Notes: a model not told the origin generated them from the letters alone. DNA of 64,000 bases from Zelonia costaricensis (GCA_030849075.1 JASAOO010003554.1:62001-126000), one strand, 5' to 3'; counted from the stretch's first letter, positions 1 through 10,140 are shown. Made by a program: numbers and translations.

Positions 1-701
1 CGGGGGGGCTGAGGTTTTGGGTAGGGGGGGGGCGGCAGACTGTCCACTACGCTGTCAAATGTGCAAGAAGTGTGGGGAACGGACTGCACCACAGCCGTGC
101 TGCGGGCTCCCTCCGAAGCCCTCTTCTGCACCCCGAGCCCCCCTCACTCATCGGCGCCGTCACCCTGCTACGAGCGATCTGTGGAACAGCACCCGTGCGT
201 GTCTGTGTGTGGATGATGCTGCGTGGTGCCACACGGACTCTGTCCATTCCATGCATTCGAGTTGGCAGACTTGTTGCTGCGGCACACGCGCCGCGGACGC
301 TCGGTATTTGACACGAACAACGACAACGACAGCGACGTCTACACACGCTGACGCACACACAACCACACGCACACACACTCCCACGCACGCGGTGCACGAC
401 GAGAACGACACAGACGAAAACAAAAGACACAAAGCGGTGTTGAGAGAGGGAGGGGGAGCTGAGTGACACGACACCATGGCGGGAGACTAAGAAAGTGCTG
501 CGTACAGCGGGGGAAGGGGGGGGGCGGGGCGGTGACGCAGACGTGGGGGGAGGGCGGAGGCGAGGTGGGGAGACATGCTCCAGAGCCTGCAAGAGAAAGC
601 GAAAGAGGCAGACCGACAGGCTCCTACGCTGAGACACACAAACACTCCTACACACGCACTCACACACGCGCGCGCGCGCGCATGTAAAGGTGTACCGGCC
701 G
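1..701. other. 3' flank of the PFK-2-like gene, non-coding
   Basis: No convincing gene is present. The short open frames are Cys/Val/Arg-rich translations of simple sequence. On the coding (minus) strand the stop of the PFK-2-like gene is followed about 20 nt later by a GCGC/TGTG run (plus 632-682). A pyrimidine-rich tract follows (plus about 505-550), with an AG at 499-498, which could be the trans-splice acceptor of the next gene beyond the left edge. Further CA-rich sequence lies at 340-390. The region is most simply read as 3' UTR plus intergenic spacer. Confidence 0.6.
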
Positions 702-3700
702 CTAGAGCTCTGTCTGCGCTGGGGTCACGGCGCTGGTGGTGGCGGGCTCTGCAGCGTCCGGCCGCGCCGCTTCCACTGCTGGCGATGCGTCCCGCCCGCT
801 GACGGGGCCGCGTGCGCTCGTCGTGCTCTTCTCCATCGCGGCGGCCGCGGCGGCGGCGGCGGCGGCCTCGCGTATGGCCTCCTGCAGCTCCGGCAGCACC
901 GTCAGCGGCGACCGCGTCATGCTCTCCGGCAGCGAGTCGGGCAGTAGCGGGTGCACGGTGATGGTGTTCTTCACCCCGATTTCCACCACGCACCCACCAG
1001 GAATGCGAATGGTCGGCGACAGCTCCGGGATGACGTCCATGAAGAAGGAGAGGATCCCCTGCGCGGGCACGGCCGGGGCCACAACGAAGACCGGCGACTG
1101 CGTCCGCATGACCGCCATCAACGCGGGCTCCAGCCGCACATTCACCTGCCGGCAGCTCTCGCCGTTGGGAAATTGAATGCAGTAGGACAGCCGTGGGTCC
1201 GCACCGGACGGCGCGTGCTGCAGGTGGGCCACCGCCTCTTCGTGTGTTGCGTAGTGCACCGGGGGCGGAAGCGGGGCTGTGCGCCACGCCCCTGCCGCGG
1301 CGCCGTCCCGCGCATCCACGGTGAGCCCCGCCGCGTTGGTCGGCACACGGGCAGAGCCGCCGCCGCCATGCTGCGGCTGCTGCTTTGGGGGCGGCAGCGG
1401 ACCACTGGGGCTGCCGACGGGGTTATTGTCACCGCTCACGTCGTACAGCAGCGCGGACAGCCGCGGGTACTTCTCCTTCACCCACGCCGCGGTGTGTCCG
1501 CTGAAGCGACCGAAGTTAATGTTGTCCAGCCCTGGCACAGGGCACAGCACCTCGTCGCCCAGCTCCTCCTCCTCCTCCTCCTCGTCTTCGCTGTCGGCAT
1601 TGACATCCTCGGCCTCCGCGCTCTCTCCATCGCCGGCGTTGTCGGCAGCCCCCTCAGCCACGAAGAAGCCTACCCCCGCCGGTGACGCCTGCGTCACGTC
1701 GTCCGTCTGCACAGCCTGCAGCGACGTGTGCGACGGCGACGGCACTGGTCTCTCGGTGGCCGCCGCTGCATCGCGTCCGGCGACGACAAGCCCGGACGGC
1801 ATCGTTGACGCCGAGGCACCGAGCACGCTGGGGTGTGGCACCTGACTGAGGTCGCCCCCCGCCATCGCGCGCAGCTCGTCGATCGACGTGTTGGGCGAGT
1901 AGCGGTGCAGCTTGCGCAACCCGCCGTCTGTGTTGGGGGTCGAGGGGTGGGGGTGGCTTGCGTGCGAGGCTTCGCGTGAGGCCGGCGCCGTCGCGGAGGC
2001 CCCGCCCGCCGCGCCGCTCTCACCGGGTGGGGGCAGCAGGCGACGCTCCGTCGTGGGCTCCGGCGTGGCGTGCACCGGGACGCGCGGTGCGGCGTCGCTG
2101 CCGGTGGTGGCGGCAGCAACAGGGGAGGAGGCGTCGCCGGCTGGACTCACAGCGCGACGCGGGGCTTGCACATCCCCAGCGGTGTTCGCGGCAGCGTCGT
2201 GCGCGTGCGGGGCGTGCGCAGCGGCCGCCGGCGTGGGGGTCGTCCTCGCCCGAGTCGCTGCGGCGTGTCCTGCGACGACGGGGCTGCCCGGCACCTGCAG
2301 GATGAGGGCGCCCTCATCCTCGGACGCGCCGCCCATCAGCGGGGCGAGGGTGCTGAGCACGCTGTAGTTGGTGGCATGCAGCACGACCATGTGCGGCACG
2401 TACCGGTCCTGTATGAAGTTCTTCAGCGCCACCGCGTATGCCTCACCCCGCCCCGTGAGCCGCTCCTCTCCACCGTAGACGTGGCGGCTGTCCCCGACGG
2501 TCTCGCCGGGTAGTGCGACGTAGATGGGGAAGGCGATGGGGTGAAGGTTCAGCAAGAAGAAGGCGATGCGGCTGCCCAGCCCGTTCGGTACGCGGTGCAG
2601 CATGACGTGGTGCTTCACGTTGATGATCTTGATGTACGCCATGCACTCGTCCGGCTCCAGCGTCTCGTACACCTTCTCGTACTGCAGGATGCGGCTGCGA
2701 AACTCAGCGATCACGGCGTTGACGTCCTTCACGTTCTTGAAGTCGTCGTTGTTGCACTTGCTACGCAGGATGTTCTCCGTCACGATCGTGTCGTCGGTGC
2801 ACACAGACTCGATGAACAGAAGTCGGTACGGCAGGCCGCGCTTCTCGGCCTCCTCCTGGAAGTAATCGCGCAGCCAGGCGCGCCGCTTCCGCGTCGTGTT
2901 CGTGGCGTCGAGGATGCCGACAGCGAGGGCGTGGGAGCCGATGAAGCCCAGCAGGTCCTCGCACGCGAGCTCTGCCATGCGCTCGCGCAGCTGCGCGCCC
3001 TGTGGGTTGTCAGGGTCGAAGAAGTTCGCCCCCGCCGTCCCCTCGACGCCGAGTAGCTGTCGCCGGTAGTTGCCCGCGTTGAACACCTTGCATGGCACAC
3101 CCTTCCAGTTCATGTACCGAACCAGCCTCTTGCTGATGAAGCTCTTGCCGCGGCCGGGTAGCCCGACCATGCAGACGATGATGGAGACGGTGTCGCACAC
3201 GGTGGTGTAGCTCGAGTGGTGCAGGGTGGCAAGGTCGACGGGCTCGTGCAGGACCTCCTCCAGGAAGGACTGCTCCTCCGCGGCACGGCGGCTGTGGGCG
3301 GGGGGCGACGCCGTGTTGGGCGTCAGCAGGACCGGCACGACGCGCGCGGGAACGTCAGCGATGTTCACGGCGCTCTGGCCGTCCGCGCGCTGCGACAGAC
3401 CTGCCGCCGCCACCGTCGTCGCCGTCGCCGGTGCTGCCGCCTTCGGTGCCGCCGCGGCGGCGGGGCTTACGCTACGGTTGCCAACGCTGCCGCCCCCGCC
3501 CCCTCCTTCTTCCTTCACGATAGCCGGTGCGGACGCTGCGGGCCCTGCACCTGCTGCTGCTGCTGCTGCTGCGCGTGTGTCGCCGCCGCCGCCGGCAGAC
3601 GCGCACGTGTCGGCCACCGCCTGTGTGCGATTGGGCTGCAGCAGCGGCTGCGGCGGGGTCGGCGAGGCGGATGTGCCGCGGGCCGGCTGCTGCTGCGGTT

Positions 3701-6700
3701 GTGGCTGCTGTGTCGCACCGAAGGCGGCCATGCGGTAGTGGTGGTGCTGCTCCTCCAAAGACTGCAGCCCCATGTCGTACAGGCTGCTGCTATCGCGATG
3801 ATTATGCGAGTAGCTCGTGTTGCTGGGGGCGGTGCCGCCGCCGAAGCCCACGCGCATCGAGGCAGTGCCAGAGATGAAGACGGGCGACGTCATGTCATCC
3901 TGGCTTGGCAAGACGCCGTAGGAGGGCAGGAGGGCGGGGGTGTTCACCGTGGGCACGTTCGCGCCCATCGCCTGGCTGGCCGTCATGGTCAGCGTCGACG
4001 TCGCCGCACTGCCGCCCTCCATCACCATCGCATTGGCGCCCGTGCCGGCTGACTCCCCCGACTGTGCTGTTGTGGCCGCGGACGCACCCGCTGACGTGGC
4101 CGGATCGTGTCCGTCCACGGCGAGGAGCCGCAGGGGGCGCAGCATGCGTGCGGGCGAGACATCCGGGCCGGTGGTGGCCGTCTGCGCCGATGCAGCGGAG
4201 GCTGTGGTTGGTGCGGTCAGGCTCATGTCGGGAGACAGGGCATCGGTGTGCGGCCGCGGCAGCCGCTGGTACGCCGCCGTGGGCTGACGCACACGACTCT
4301 GCGTCGGCGCCAGTGTGGGCGGCGTGCACGAGTTGCTCGTGGCGGCGGCCGCGGACAGCGACTTCACCGCTGCGGCGGCGCCTTCTGCACCGCCGGGTGC
4401 CTCGCCGGGGAAGCTGCCGGTTGCAGTGGTTTGCAGCGAGCGGCTGCGCCACCGCGTTGCCAGCGGCGTGCCGGGAGTGCTATCGCTGGCGCTGCTCCGG
4501 GCGTGCTCTTGTCGGGGCAGCGTTTGTGTGTCTCGGCGCCGCAGGCCGCGGCGGCCCAGCAAGAGGCTCTCGATGCCCTCCATCTCCGCCTCGCCCAGCG
4601 GCGCGGCATCGCCCTCCCCTTCCTCCGCCTGCTCGTCCCCACCCACCGCTGCGCTCGCCAGGACGCTGCCACTACCACCACGAACACCGCCACCACCCAC
4701 GCCGTCCGCGACGAGGTACGACCGACGAGCCGCACCTCTCCGAGCGGTGCCACCGCCATCGTCGTCGTCGTCCGCTTGCGCCACATCGAACTCCGTCACG
4801 CCACCCCCGAGGTACGCCGGCGCCGCGACCACCGGCCGCTCCACCGCACGTGTGACCGACCCCGCCGCTGCGGCCGACGACGAAGCCGGCGATGGCGCGG
4901 TGATGCCGCTGCCCAAACTCGTTGTGCCGAAGCTGCCGGCGCCAGTGGTCATCGCGTGACTCGCCACGCTGCCCCGCGTCCGCAGGGGGCCCGGCAGCGG
5001 CACGCCCTCGTCTATCGGTGTGCCCCCCTCCCGACCGCTGCTGGAAAGCGGTGGCAGCGCGTCGATGATGGGCGGCAGCATTGGGGTCGTGCCGGGGCTG
5101 CGGGGCACGCCAGCAGGCCCACCGGGCGCCGCACCCGCGGGGGAGACCGCACGTGGCGGGGAAGTCTGGGCGGCGATGGGCATGTGCGGCGGCGTCGCGA
5201 GGCTGCTGGAGCTGCCCAAGCCCGCAGTGGATGCGGTCCTCCGGCCCGCGACGAGGAGCGGCTTCGACTCCGCCGCGATCATGCCGCGTGCGTGTGCGGC
5301 GGCAGAGGAGTCGAGAGGGGAGAGGAACACCGGCCGCTGCGGCGAACTGCCGTGCGGTGTGCTGCTGTAGCGCCACTGCGGCGTGGTCGCGGCTGACGAC
5401 GTCGAGGCCGCGAAGGCGTCGATCGTGTTCATGCTGTGGTTCGTTACCGTGGAGCGGGACAGCGGTGCGGCTGCGGCGCCGGAGGCGTTGTGCGGCGAGC
5501 GTGTGAGCGGCGAGAGCTGCTGCTGCTGCGGGCGTGATATCGCGCTTGCTTGTGAACCCGCGGCGATGGTCGGCATACTCAGCGCAGGGGCCGCGGTCTG
5601 TGACGCCGCCTGCAGCTGCCGCGGTTCGGTGCGCGTCGGCTCGGCACCCCGCGGCGTTGCCGTCCCTGGACGCGAGGGGCCGGCACCGGCTGCATCTGCG
5701 GCGCGTGCAGCGCTGAAGCGCAGCGCCTCCGGCGTGACGGCCGCGTCCTCGCTCTCGCTCTCCGCGTCGGTTGCGATGCCCGACGTGAGGGTGGCCGGAT
5801 GCCCGAGGAGGGCCGGTGGCAGCGGCTGCGGCAGCGGCGGCGTCGACGTCGTCGCGGGGGAGGCGGACATCGCAAGCGAGTCGGACACGGTGCGGCGCTG
5901 CTGTGTCTGCGTCTGCGTCTGCGTCTGCTGCTGCTGCTGCTGCTCCGCCGCCACCGACATGGGCAGCCGCGGCGACAACTCTGCGGAGGCCGTGATGGCG
6001 TTGCTCGCCCTCGGCGTGCTCGTGATGGGCGCCCACAGCTGCGGCGACTCCGCGCCCGCATCGTGCGGCGCTGGGGCGCGGGGCAGGGAGAGGTCCGGCG
6101 TGCTGTCCACGCTGCGCTTGGCGGCCGCCTTGGCGAGCGATGGCGTGGAGTCCGCCGTGTCGACGGCTGCGGGTCTCTCCCGGTGCGCGGAGCTGGAGCG
6201 GCCGCCGTCCGTGTCGTCGCCCGTGACGGAGTCCGCGACGCCAGCGCCGCCGCCGCCGCCGCCGGCCTTGCCCTGGGCGAGGTGCTGGTTGCGGATCACC
6301 GTCAGCAAGTAGCGGCCCACCCCGCTGTGTCGATTTGCCGCGGCGCAGTCGAGTGGGGTGCGCCCGCTGTTGTCCACCGCGACCACGTCGGCCCCAAAGG
6401 AAAGCAGCACGCGCACGATTGCCTGGTTGCCCTCCCCGGCGGCGACGTGCAGCGGGGTGCAGCCGTTGTAGTCGCGGTCGTTCACGTTGCACAGACCCTC
6501 CTGCAGGAGGTACTGCAGCTGCGACGCGTTGCTGGCTCGCACGAGGGCAAACACGTTGCGGGCGGTCGCTTCCTTCTGCAGGAGGCCGAGCTGCCGGTGC
6601 AGCCGCAGCCGGCGCCGCTTCAGCTCCGCAATGAGGGCGGCACGGTGCTGCTGCATGGCGACGGATGCGGCGAGGGGGTCGCGCAGCGCGGCCGCCGCCG

Positions 6701-9700
6701 CCGCAGACCCCGTGAACGAACCCGCCGCCGCCCTGCCTGCGGCGAGGAAGAGGGAGGCGTTGTTCACGAAGCTGCCGCCCAGGGTGGCCATGCTCGCGTT
6801 GGGGTTCGCCGCCATGCTGCCGTGCAGGCCGCTCAACCCGAGGTTGTTGGGGCCGGCGAAGGACGCCGTGGTGACGCTCGTTGTGCGGGAGCCGAGGGCA
6901 GTGCCGACGTTCAGCACGTGCGCGTTTGCCGCCGCGGCCGCCTGCTGCGCGGCCTGGGCCTGCGGCTGGGCGGAGTAGAGCAGCGAAGCCGCCGCTGAAG
7001 CTGCGGTGGACTGCCCAGAACCGATCGGGCTGCCGAACGCCGAGAAGGACGGGGACGGCGCGCCGAGGCCGGAAACCTGCGACGGCGCCGTCAGCGACCG
7101 CATCAGCGTCGCACCACGCAGCGCCCCACCACCCGTCATCGCACTCTGCTGCTGCTGCTGCTGCTGCTGTTGCTGAAGGACAAGCGCGTCCTCCTCCGCG
7201 CTCGTGGCAACGCCAAAGCTGCGCCGCTGCCGCGCGTGTGCGTCGGGTAAGCTGCTGAGGTGCGAGGCCGGGCTGGCCACGGCGCTGCTTTTATGCACGG
7301 AGCCGCCGTCTCCACCGTGCATGGCGAGCGAGGCCGCGACGGCGGCCGCGGACGCGGAGGCGCTCATGTCGGGCAGCCCACACGCGTACGCCCGTCCCCA
7401 GTCGACCAGAGCATCCTCGGCGGTGCTGTCGGCTGCTGCCGCTGTGGATGCTGACGCGGAGCTGACGCAGCGTCGTGCTCCGCCGGCGCCGGTGTGGTCG
7501 CCGACGACGCTGGCGGGGCCGATGCCGAGCGACTGCATCGCCTCCTGCATTCGGGCATCGTCGATGCGCTGCTGGTGCAGCGCCATCTGCGCCTCGGTGC
7601 TCGTGAAAGCGCGGTCCATCGCCGCCGCCGCGAGCACAGACCCGTCCTCGTCCTCGCGCGCGGCGCAGGAGCCCTGGTACGGGGACGTGCGACCAGAGCT
7701 CTGGTGGGAGTGGGCCAGGCTGTACATGCTGCTTTCCTCCCCCGAGGCGAAGCTCGCCACGCGTAGCAGGTTTGTGTTCGCACCACCGCCGCCGCCTGCA
7801 GGCGCGTCCCCGGTGCTTGTGCCGGGTGCCGTGTTTGGGTTGGAGACGTGGTGCTGCGGCGGCGGCGGCGGCGGCGGCTGTCGCGGCGGCGTCTGCAAGG
7901 ACGCGGCGGTAGCAAAGGATAGGGGCCCACGCGTGCCCGTCTCGTGGGACGCAGGGGGCCCTGCCGTGGCCGTCGGCGCAGAGGCGGGCACGGCTGAGCC
8001 CGGCGCCGCCGCTGCATCGCTCGTTTTCGGGCCGGTGGCAAAGCCGTGCAGGCCCCCGAAGTGGTGCCCCGCTGCGACGTGCGTGTGCGACTGCGGAAGC
8101 CCAAAGTGCTGCTGGTGGTGCTGCTGCTGTTGCTCGTGTGAGAGCGGTGGCGACGCTCTTCGCCACTGCTGCGGCTGCGGCTGCGGCTGCGGCTGCGCTG
8201 GGCCGGGCGGCGCCGTCCCCTCCGTTGGGGTCGACTCAGCTCCACCATTGCCGCCCCCGCTGTCAGCAGCGCGCGGTGCGGCGGGGACACCGGCCTTCTT
8301 GTCTACTCGCAGCGCGAGCGGCGCGGTCACTGCTGCCGCCGTGTCGGGGGGCACCAGCACCCGCTCCAGCTCCGTCGTGGGCGTCACAGCCGGAGTTGCG
8401 TTTCGCGAGCTGGTATGCGTGGTCCGCGACGTGGTGCTTTCGCTGGGCAGCGCCGCGGGCGCAAAGGACCCGGACTGTAGCTGCACGCCCACCGGCGACC
8501 CCGACACGGACGGGCTCGTGCCACTCGACAGCCGAGCCAGCACCAACGGTGCGTCAATGCGCGTTGGTGCCGTCGTCATGGGCGACCCACGCGGGAAGAC
8601 GACGGCGGTGCTTGGGGTCCCGGGTGCCCGCTCAGAGGTGGACGAGGTCGGGGTGATGAGGTGCTCCGGCGGTGCGTTTGCGGCAGGGCTCGTCATCTCT
8701 GCGTGCGGGCTCGAGCCGGTCCGCTGCGCCCGCGCCGCCATCGCCGCCCCCATCGCCGCGGTTGTCGGCACATTCGCGAAGAGCGGCGCCGGCGCGTTGC
8801 GGAGGCGGCGGCGGTCCACCGGGGCCTCACGCGAGGTCGCACCGGCGCGACGCTGGCGCGGCCGGTTCTTCGGCGTGTTCGCGGACGGCACCTGCTGGAA
8901 CGCCGCCCCCGCGGCGGCGGCCGCGGCAGCCGGGGCTGCACCCCAGTGCCACGCCTGCGCGCTGGCCGACATGCCGACCGGCGTGCTGCGCTGCTTGCGT
9001 CGTACGCGCGGCACACTGCCGGTCCCGGCCCGCACGCGGGTGCCACCGGCAGACCCGACAGCACCGCCCCCTGCGCCACTCATGCCAACGGGAGAAGCGG
9101 TGCTGGCGGGGCTGATCGCGATGTAGACGGGGTTGTACTGCGCTGCCCCCACCGGGAAGTGACCGTGGTGCCCGCCGACGGCGCCGGGCGAGATGGGGGC
9201 GTGGCGGCCGCCGGTGGCGAAGAGGCCGGCGCTGCCGTATAGGAGCGTCTCGTGTGGGGAGGTCAGCGGGCTGCTCAGGCCGGTGGAGGGGGAGGCGGGC
9301 GAGTACACGTCCGCGCTGCCATGCCGCGAGCGGGTCCCGTGGCGGTGCCGCCCCCGCACACGGTCGTGGACGGGCAGCGCTGCCTCCGCTGTGGCCGTCG
9401 TTGTGCTGCTGCCGCGGCGTGCGTGGGTCGCGACCGACACGCTGGGGACGGCCGACGACGGCGTGCCGCCGCCGCTGCCGCCGCCCCCGGTCGTCGGCGT
9501 CGCGGAGGACCCCGTGCGAGTGTGCGGCCCGGGGCCGCCGCTTCCGATGCCGCTGCCGTTGCCACCACTCGTGCTGAGGCGCGACTCGTGCTGCTCGGTG
9601 GGGCTGTACCCTGTGGGGGTGGTCATCGCCACGGGGCTGCTGCCGCCTGTGGAGAGGTGTGTGGAACGCGCGGGGGGCCCGAGCCCGATGTCGTCTGGGC

Positions 9701-9971
9701 TGGGCGGGCTGGGCAGATCGACGTCGTCGTCGCCGGCCATCCAGCCCTGCTGCAATGGCTGCCCGTAGTACACCGGCGAGGCTGCGGGGTGGTGCAGCGG
9801 GTGGCCGCGGCCGTGTCCATGACGGTGCGTGTCGCCCGAATGCGGATGCTGACGTCGCTGGTGACTCTGGTGGCTGCTGTGCCGGTGGTCGGCGCTTCCG
9901 CTGCCGGCCGCATCCACCTCGCTGGCGCTGTGCGGGTGGGTAAGCGCAGGTGAAGCGCTGGGCTCGCTCAT
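702..9971 (-). CDS. PFK2: Ankyrin-repeat 6-phosphofructo-2-kinase-like protein with a degenerate bisphosphatase domain
   Basis: The protein has 3089 residues. The frame is open upstream to a GTG at 10160, but the first ATG is at 9971, downstream of a good splice acceptor, so 9971 was chosen. About 1100 residues of Ser/Ala/Gly/Gln low complexity come first. Two to three ankyrin repeats follow at about 1135-1225 (CTPLHVAAGEG, GRTPLDCAAA), then more low complexity. The PFK-2 domain starts near 2255, with Walker A GLPGRGKS at 2270-2277, then FNAGNYRR, DATNTTRKRR and FIESVC. These are hallmarks of the kinase that makes fructose-2,6-bisphosphate from fructose-6-phosphate and ATP in the cytosol. The linked bisphosphatase half is recognisable but lacks its catalytic residues: RHG is replaced by LPG at 2487-2489, and the CHQ His by Pro2966. 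A long acidic, low-complexity insertion splits this half. The animal bifunctional enzymes have roughly 450-520 residues, so this is about six times longer. Kinase activity is inferred, not shown. Confidence 0.85.
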   Translation of the reverse strand: MSEPSASPALTHPHSASEVDAAGSGSADHRHSSHQSHQRRQHPHSGDTHRHGHGRGHPLHHPAASPVYYGQPLQQGWMAGDDDVDLPSPPSPDDIGLGPPARSTHLSTGGSSPVAMTTPTGYSPTEQHESRLSTSGGNGSGIGSGGPGPHTRTGSSATPTTGGGGSGGGTPSSAVPSVSVATHARRGSSTTTATAEAALPVHDRVRGRHRHGTRSRHGSADVYSPASPSTGLSSPLTSPHETLLYGSAGLFATGGRHAPISPGAVGGHHGHFPVGAAQYNPVYIAISPASTASPVGMSGAGGGAVGSAGGTRVRAGTGSVPRVRRKQRSTPVGMSASAQAWHWGAAPAAAAAAAGAAFQQVPSANTPKNRPRQRRAGATSREAPVDRRRLRNAPAPLFANVPTTAAMGAAMAARAQRTGSSPHAEMTSPAANAPPEHLITPTSSTSERAPGTPSTAVVFPRGSPMTTAPTRIDAPLVLARLSSGTSPSVSGSPVGVQLQSGSFAPAALPSESTTSRTTHTSSRNATPAVTPTTELERVLVPPDTAAAVTAPLALRVDKKAGVPAAPRAADSGGGNGGAESTPTEGTAPPGPAQPQPQPQPQQWRRASPPLSHEQQQQHHQQHFGLPQSHTHVAAGHHFGGLHGFATGPKTSDAAAAPGSAVPASAPTATAGPPASHETGTRGPLSFATAASLQTPPRQPPPPPPPQHHVSNPNTAPGTSTGDAPAGGGGGANTNLLRVASFASGEESSMYSLAHSHQSSGRTSPYQGSCAAREDEDGSVLAAAAMDRAFTSTEAQMALHQQRIDDARMQEAMQSLGIGPASVVGDHTGAGGARRCVSSASASTAAAADSTAEDALVDWGRAYACGLPDMSASASAAAVAASLAMHGGDGGSVHKSSAVASPASHLSSLPDAHARQRRSFGVATSAEEDALVLQQQQQQQQQQSAMTGGGALRGATLMRSLTAPSQVSGLGAPSPSFSAFGSPIGSGQSTAASAAASLLYSAQPQAQAAQQAAAAANAHVLNVGTALGSRTTSVTTASFAGPNNLGLSGLHGSMAANPNASMATLGGSFVNNASLFLAAGRAAAGSFTGSAAAAAALRDPLAASVAMQQHRAALIAELKRRRLRLHRQLGLLQKEATARNVFALVRASNASQLQYLLQEGLCNVNDRDYNGCTPLHVAAGEGNQAIVRVLLSFGADVVAVDNSGRTPLDCAAANRHSGVGRYLLTVIRNQHLAQGKAGGGGGGAGVADSVTGDDTDGGRSSSAHRERPAAVDTADSTPSLAKAAAKRSVDSTPDLSLPRAPAPHDAGAESPQLWAPITSTPRASNAITASAELSPRLPMSVAAEQQQQQQTQTQTQTQQRRTVSDSLAMSASPATTSTPPLPQPLPPALLGHPATLTSGIATDAESESEDAAVTPEALRFSAARAADAAGAGPSRPGTATPRGAEPTRTEPRQLQAASQTAAPALSMPTIAAGSQASAISRPQQQQLSPLTRSPHNASGAAAAPLSRSTVTNHSMNTIDAFAASTSSAATTPQWRYSSTPHGSSPQRPVFLSPLDSSAAAHARGMIAAESKPLLVAGRRTASTAGLGSSSSLATPPHMPIAAQTSPPRAVSPAGAAPGGPAGVPRSPGTTPMLPPIIDALPPLSSSGREGGTPIDEGVPLPGPLRTRGSVASHAMTTGAGSFGTTSLGSGITAPSPASSSAAAAGSVTRAVERPVVAAPAYLGGGVTEFDVAQADDDDDGGGTARRGAARRSYLVADGVGGGGVRGGSGSVLASAAVGGDEQAEEGEGDAAPLGEAEMEGIESLLLGRRGLRRRDTQTLPRQEHARSSASDSTPGTPLATRWRSRSLQTTATGSFPGEAPGGAEGAAAAVKSLSAAAATSNSCTPPTLAPTQSRVRQPTAAYQRLPRPHTDALSPDMSLTAPTTASAASAQTATTGPDVSPARMLRPLRLLAVDGHDPATSAGASAATTAQSGESAGTGANAMVMEGGSAATSTLTMTASQAMGANVPTVNTPALLPSYGVLPSQDDMTSPVFISGTASMRVGFGGGTAPSNTSYSHNHRDSSSLYDMGLQSLEEQHHHYRMAAFGATQQPQPQQQPARGTSASPTPPQPLLQPNRTQAVADTCASAGGGGDTRAAAAAAAGAGPAASAPAIVKEEGGGGGGSVGNRSVSPAAAAAPKAAAPATATTVAAAGLSQRADGQSAVNIADVPARVVPVLLTPNTASPPAHSRRAAEEQSFLEEVLHEPVDLATLHHSSYTTVCDTVSIIVCMVGLPGRGKSFISKRLVRYMNWKGVPCKVFNAGNYRRQLLGVEGTAGANFFDPDNPQGAQLRERMAELACEDLLGFIGSHALAVGILDATNTTRKRRAWLRDYFQEEAEKRGLPYRLLFIESVCTDDTIVTENILRSKCNNDDFKNVKDVNAVIAEFRSRILQYEKVYETLEPDECMAYIKIINVKHHVMLHRVPNGLGSRIAFFLLNLHPIAFPIYVALPGETVGDSRHVYGGEERLTGRGEAYAVALKNFIQDRYVPHMVVLHATNYSVLSTLAPLMGGASEDEGALILQVPGSPVVAGHAAATRARTTPTPAAAAHAPHAHDAAANTAGDVQAPRRAVSPAGDASSPVAAATTGSDAAPRVPVHATPEPTTERRLLPPPGESGAAGGASATAPASREASHASHPHPSTPNTDGGLRKLHRYSPNTSIDELRAMAGGDLSQVPHPSVLGASASTMPSGLVVAGRDAAAATERPVPSPSHTSLQAVQTDDVTQASPAGVGFFVAEGAADNAGDGESAEAEDVNADSEDEEEEEEELGDEVLCPVPGLDNINFGRFSGHTAAWVKEKYPRLSALLYDVSGDNNPVGSPSGPLPPPKQQPQHGGGGSARVPTNAAGLTVDARDGAAAGAWRTAPLPPPVHYATHEEAVAHLQHAPSGADPRLSYCIQFPNGESCRQVNVRLEPALMAVMRTQSPVFVVAPAVPAQGILSFFMDVIPELSPTIRIPGGCVVEIGVKNTITVHPLLPDSLPESMTRSPLTVLPELQEAIREAAAAAAAAAAMEKSTTSARGPVSGRDASPAVEAARPDAAEPATTSAVTPAQTEL
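853..885 (-). repeat. Poly-alanine codon run in the PFK-2-like gene
   Basis: A GC-rich trinucleotide run encodes an uninterrupted stretch of more than ten alanines near the C terminus of the protein. It is one of many homopolymer tracts in this gene. Others are a poly-glutamine run at 7147-7175, a QT/Q run at 5905-5945 and an acidic D/E run at 1562-1600. Confidence 0.7.
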
Positions 9972-10100
9972 GGTGCGGGACAGAGAGAACTGTGAGGGGG
10001 AAGGAGTGTGTGTGAGTGGGTGGGGGGGGTGCAGCAGGGGACGGTGCGCAGACACACGCAACAGCCCACGAGAAGAAGGGTGCTGACTGCTGCACAACTG

Positions 10101-10140
10101 CTGAGCAAGCAGGGAGGGGAGGTAAGCGGCGGTGGAAAAG
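10101..10140 (-). other. Candidate spliced-leader acceptor for the PFK-2-like gene
   Basis: On the coding strand a pyrimidine-rich tract (plus 10104-10140, purine-rich on plus) ends in the first AG at 10102-10101, about 130 nt upstream of the ATG at 9971. In trypanosomatids such a tract plus AG directs addition of the spliced-leader exon. More AGs follow within 20 nt, so the exact site is uncertain. Confidence 0.45.

Noticed and set aside
702..3240. Annotating the gene simply as bifunctional PFK-2/FBPase-2
   Set aside because: The residues that define bisphosphatase activity are replaced, so only the kinase half can be supported.
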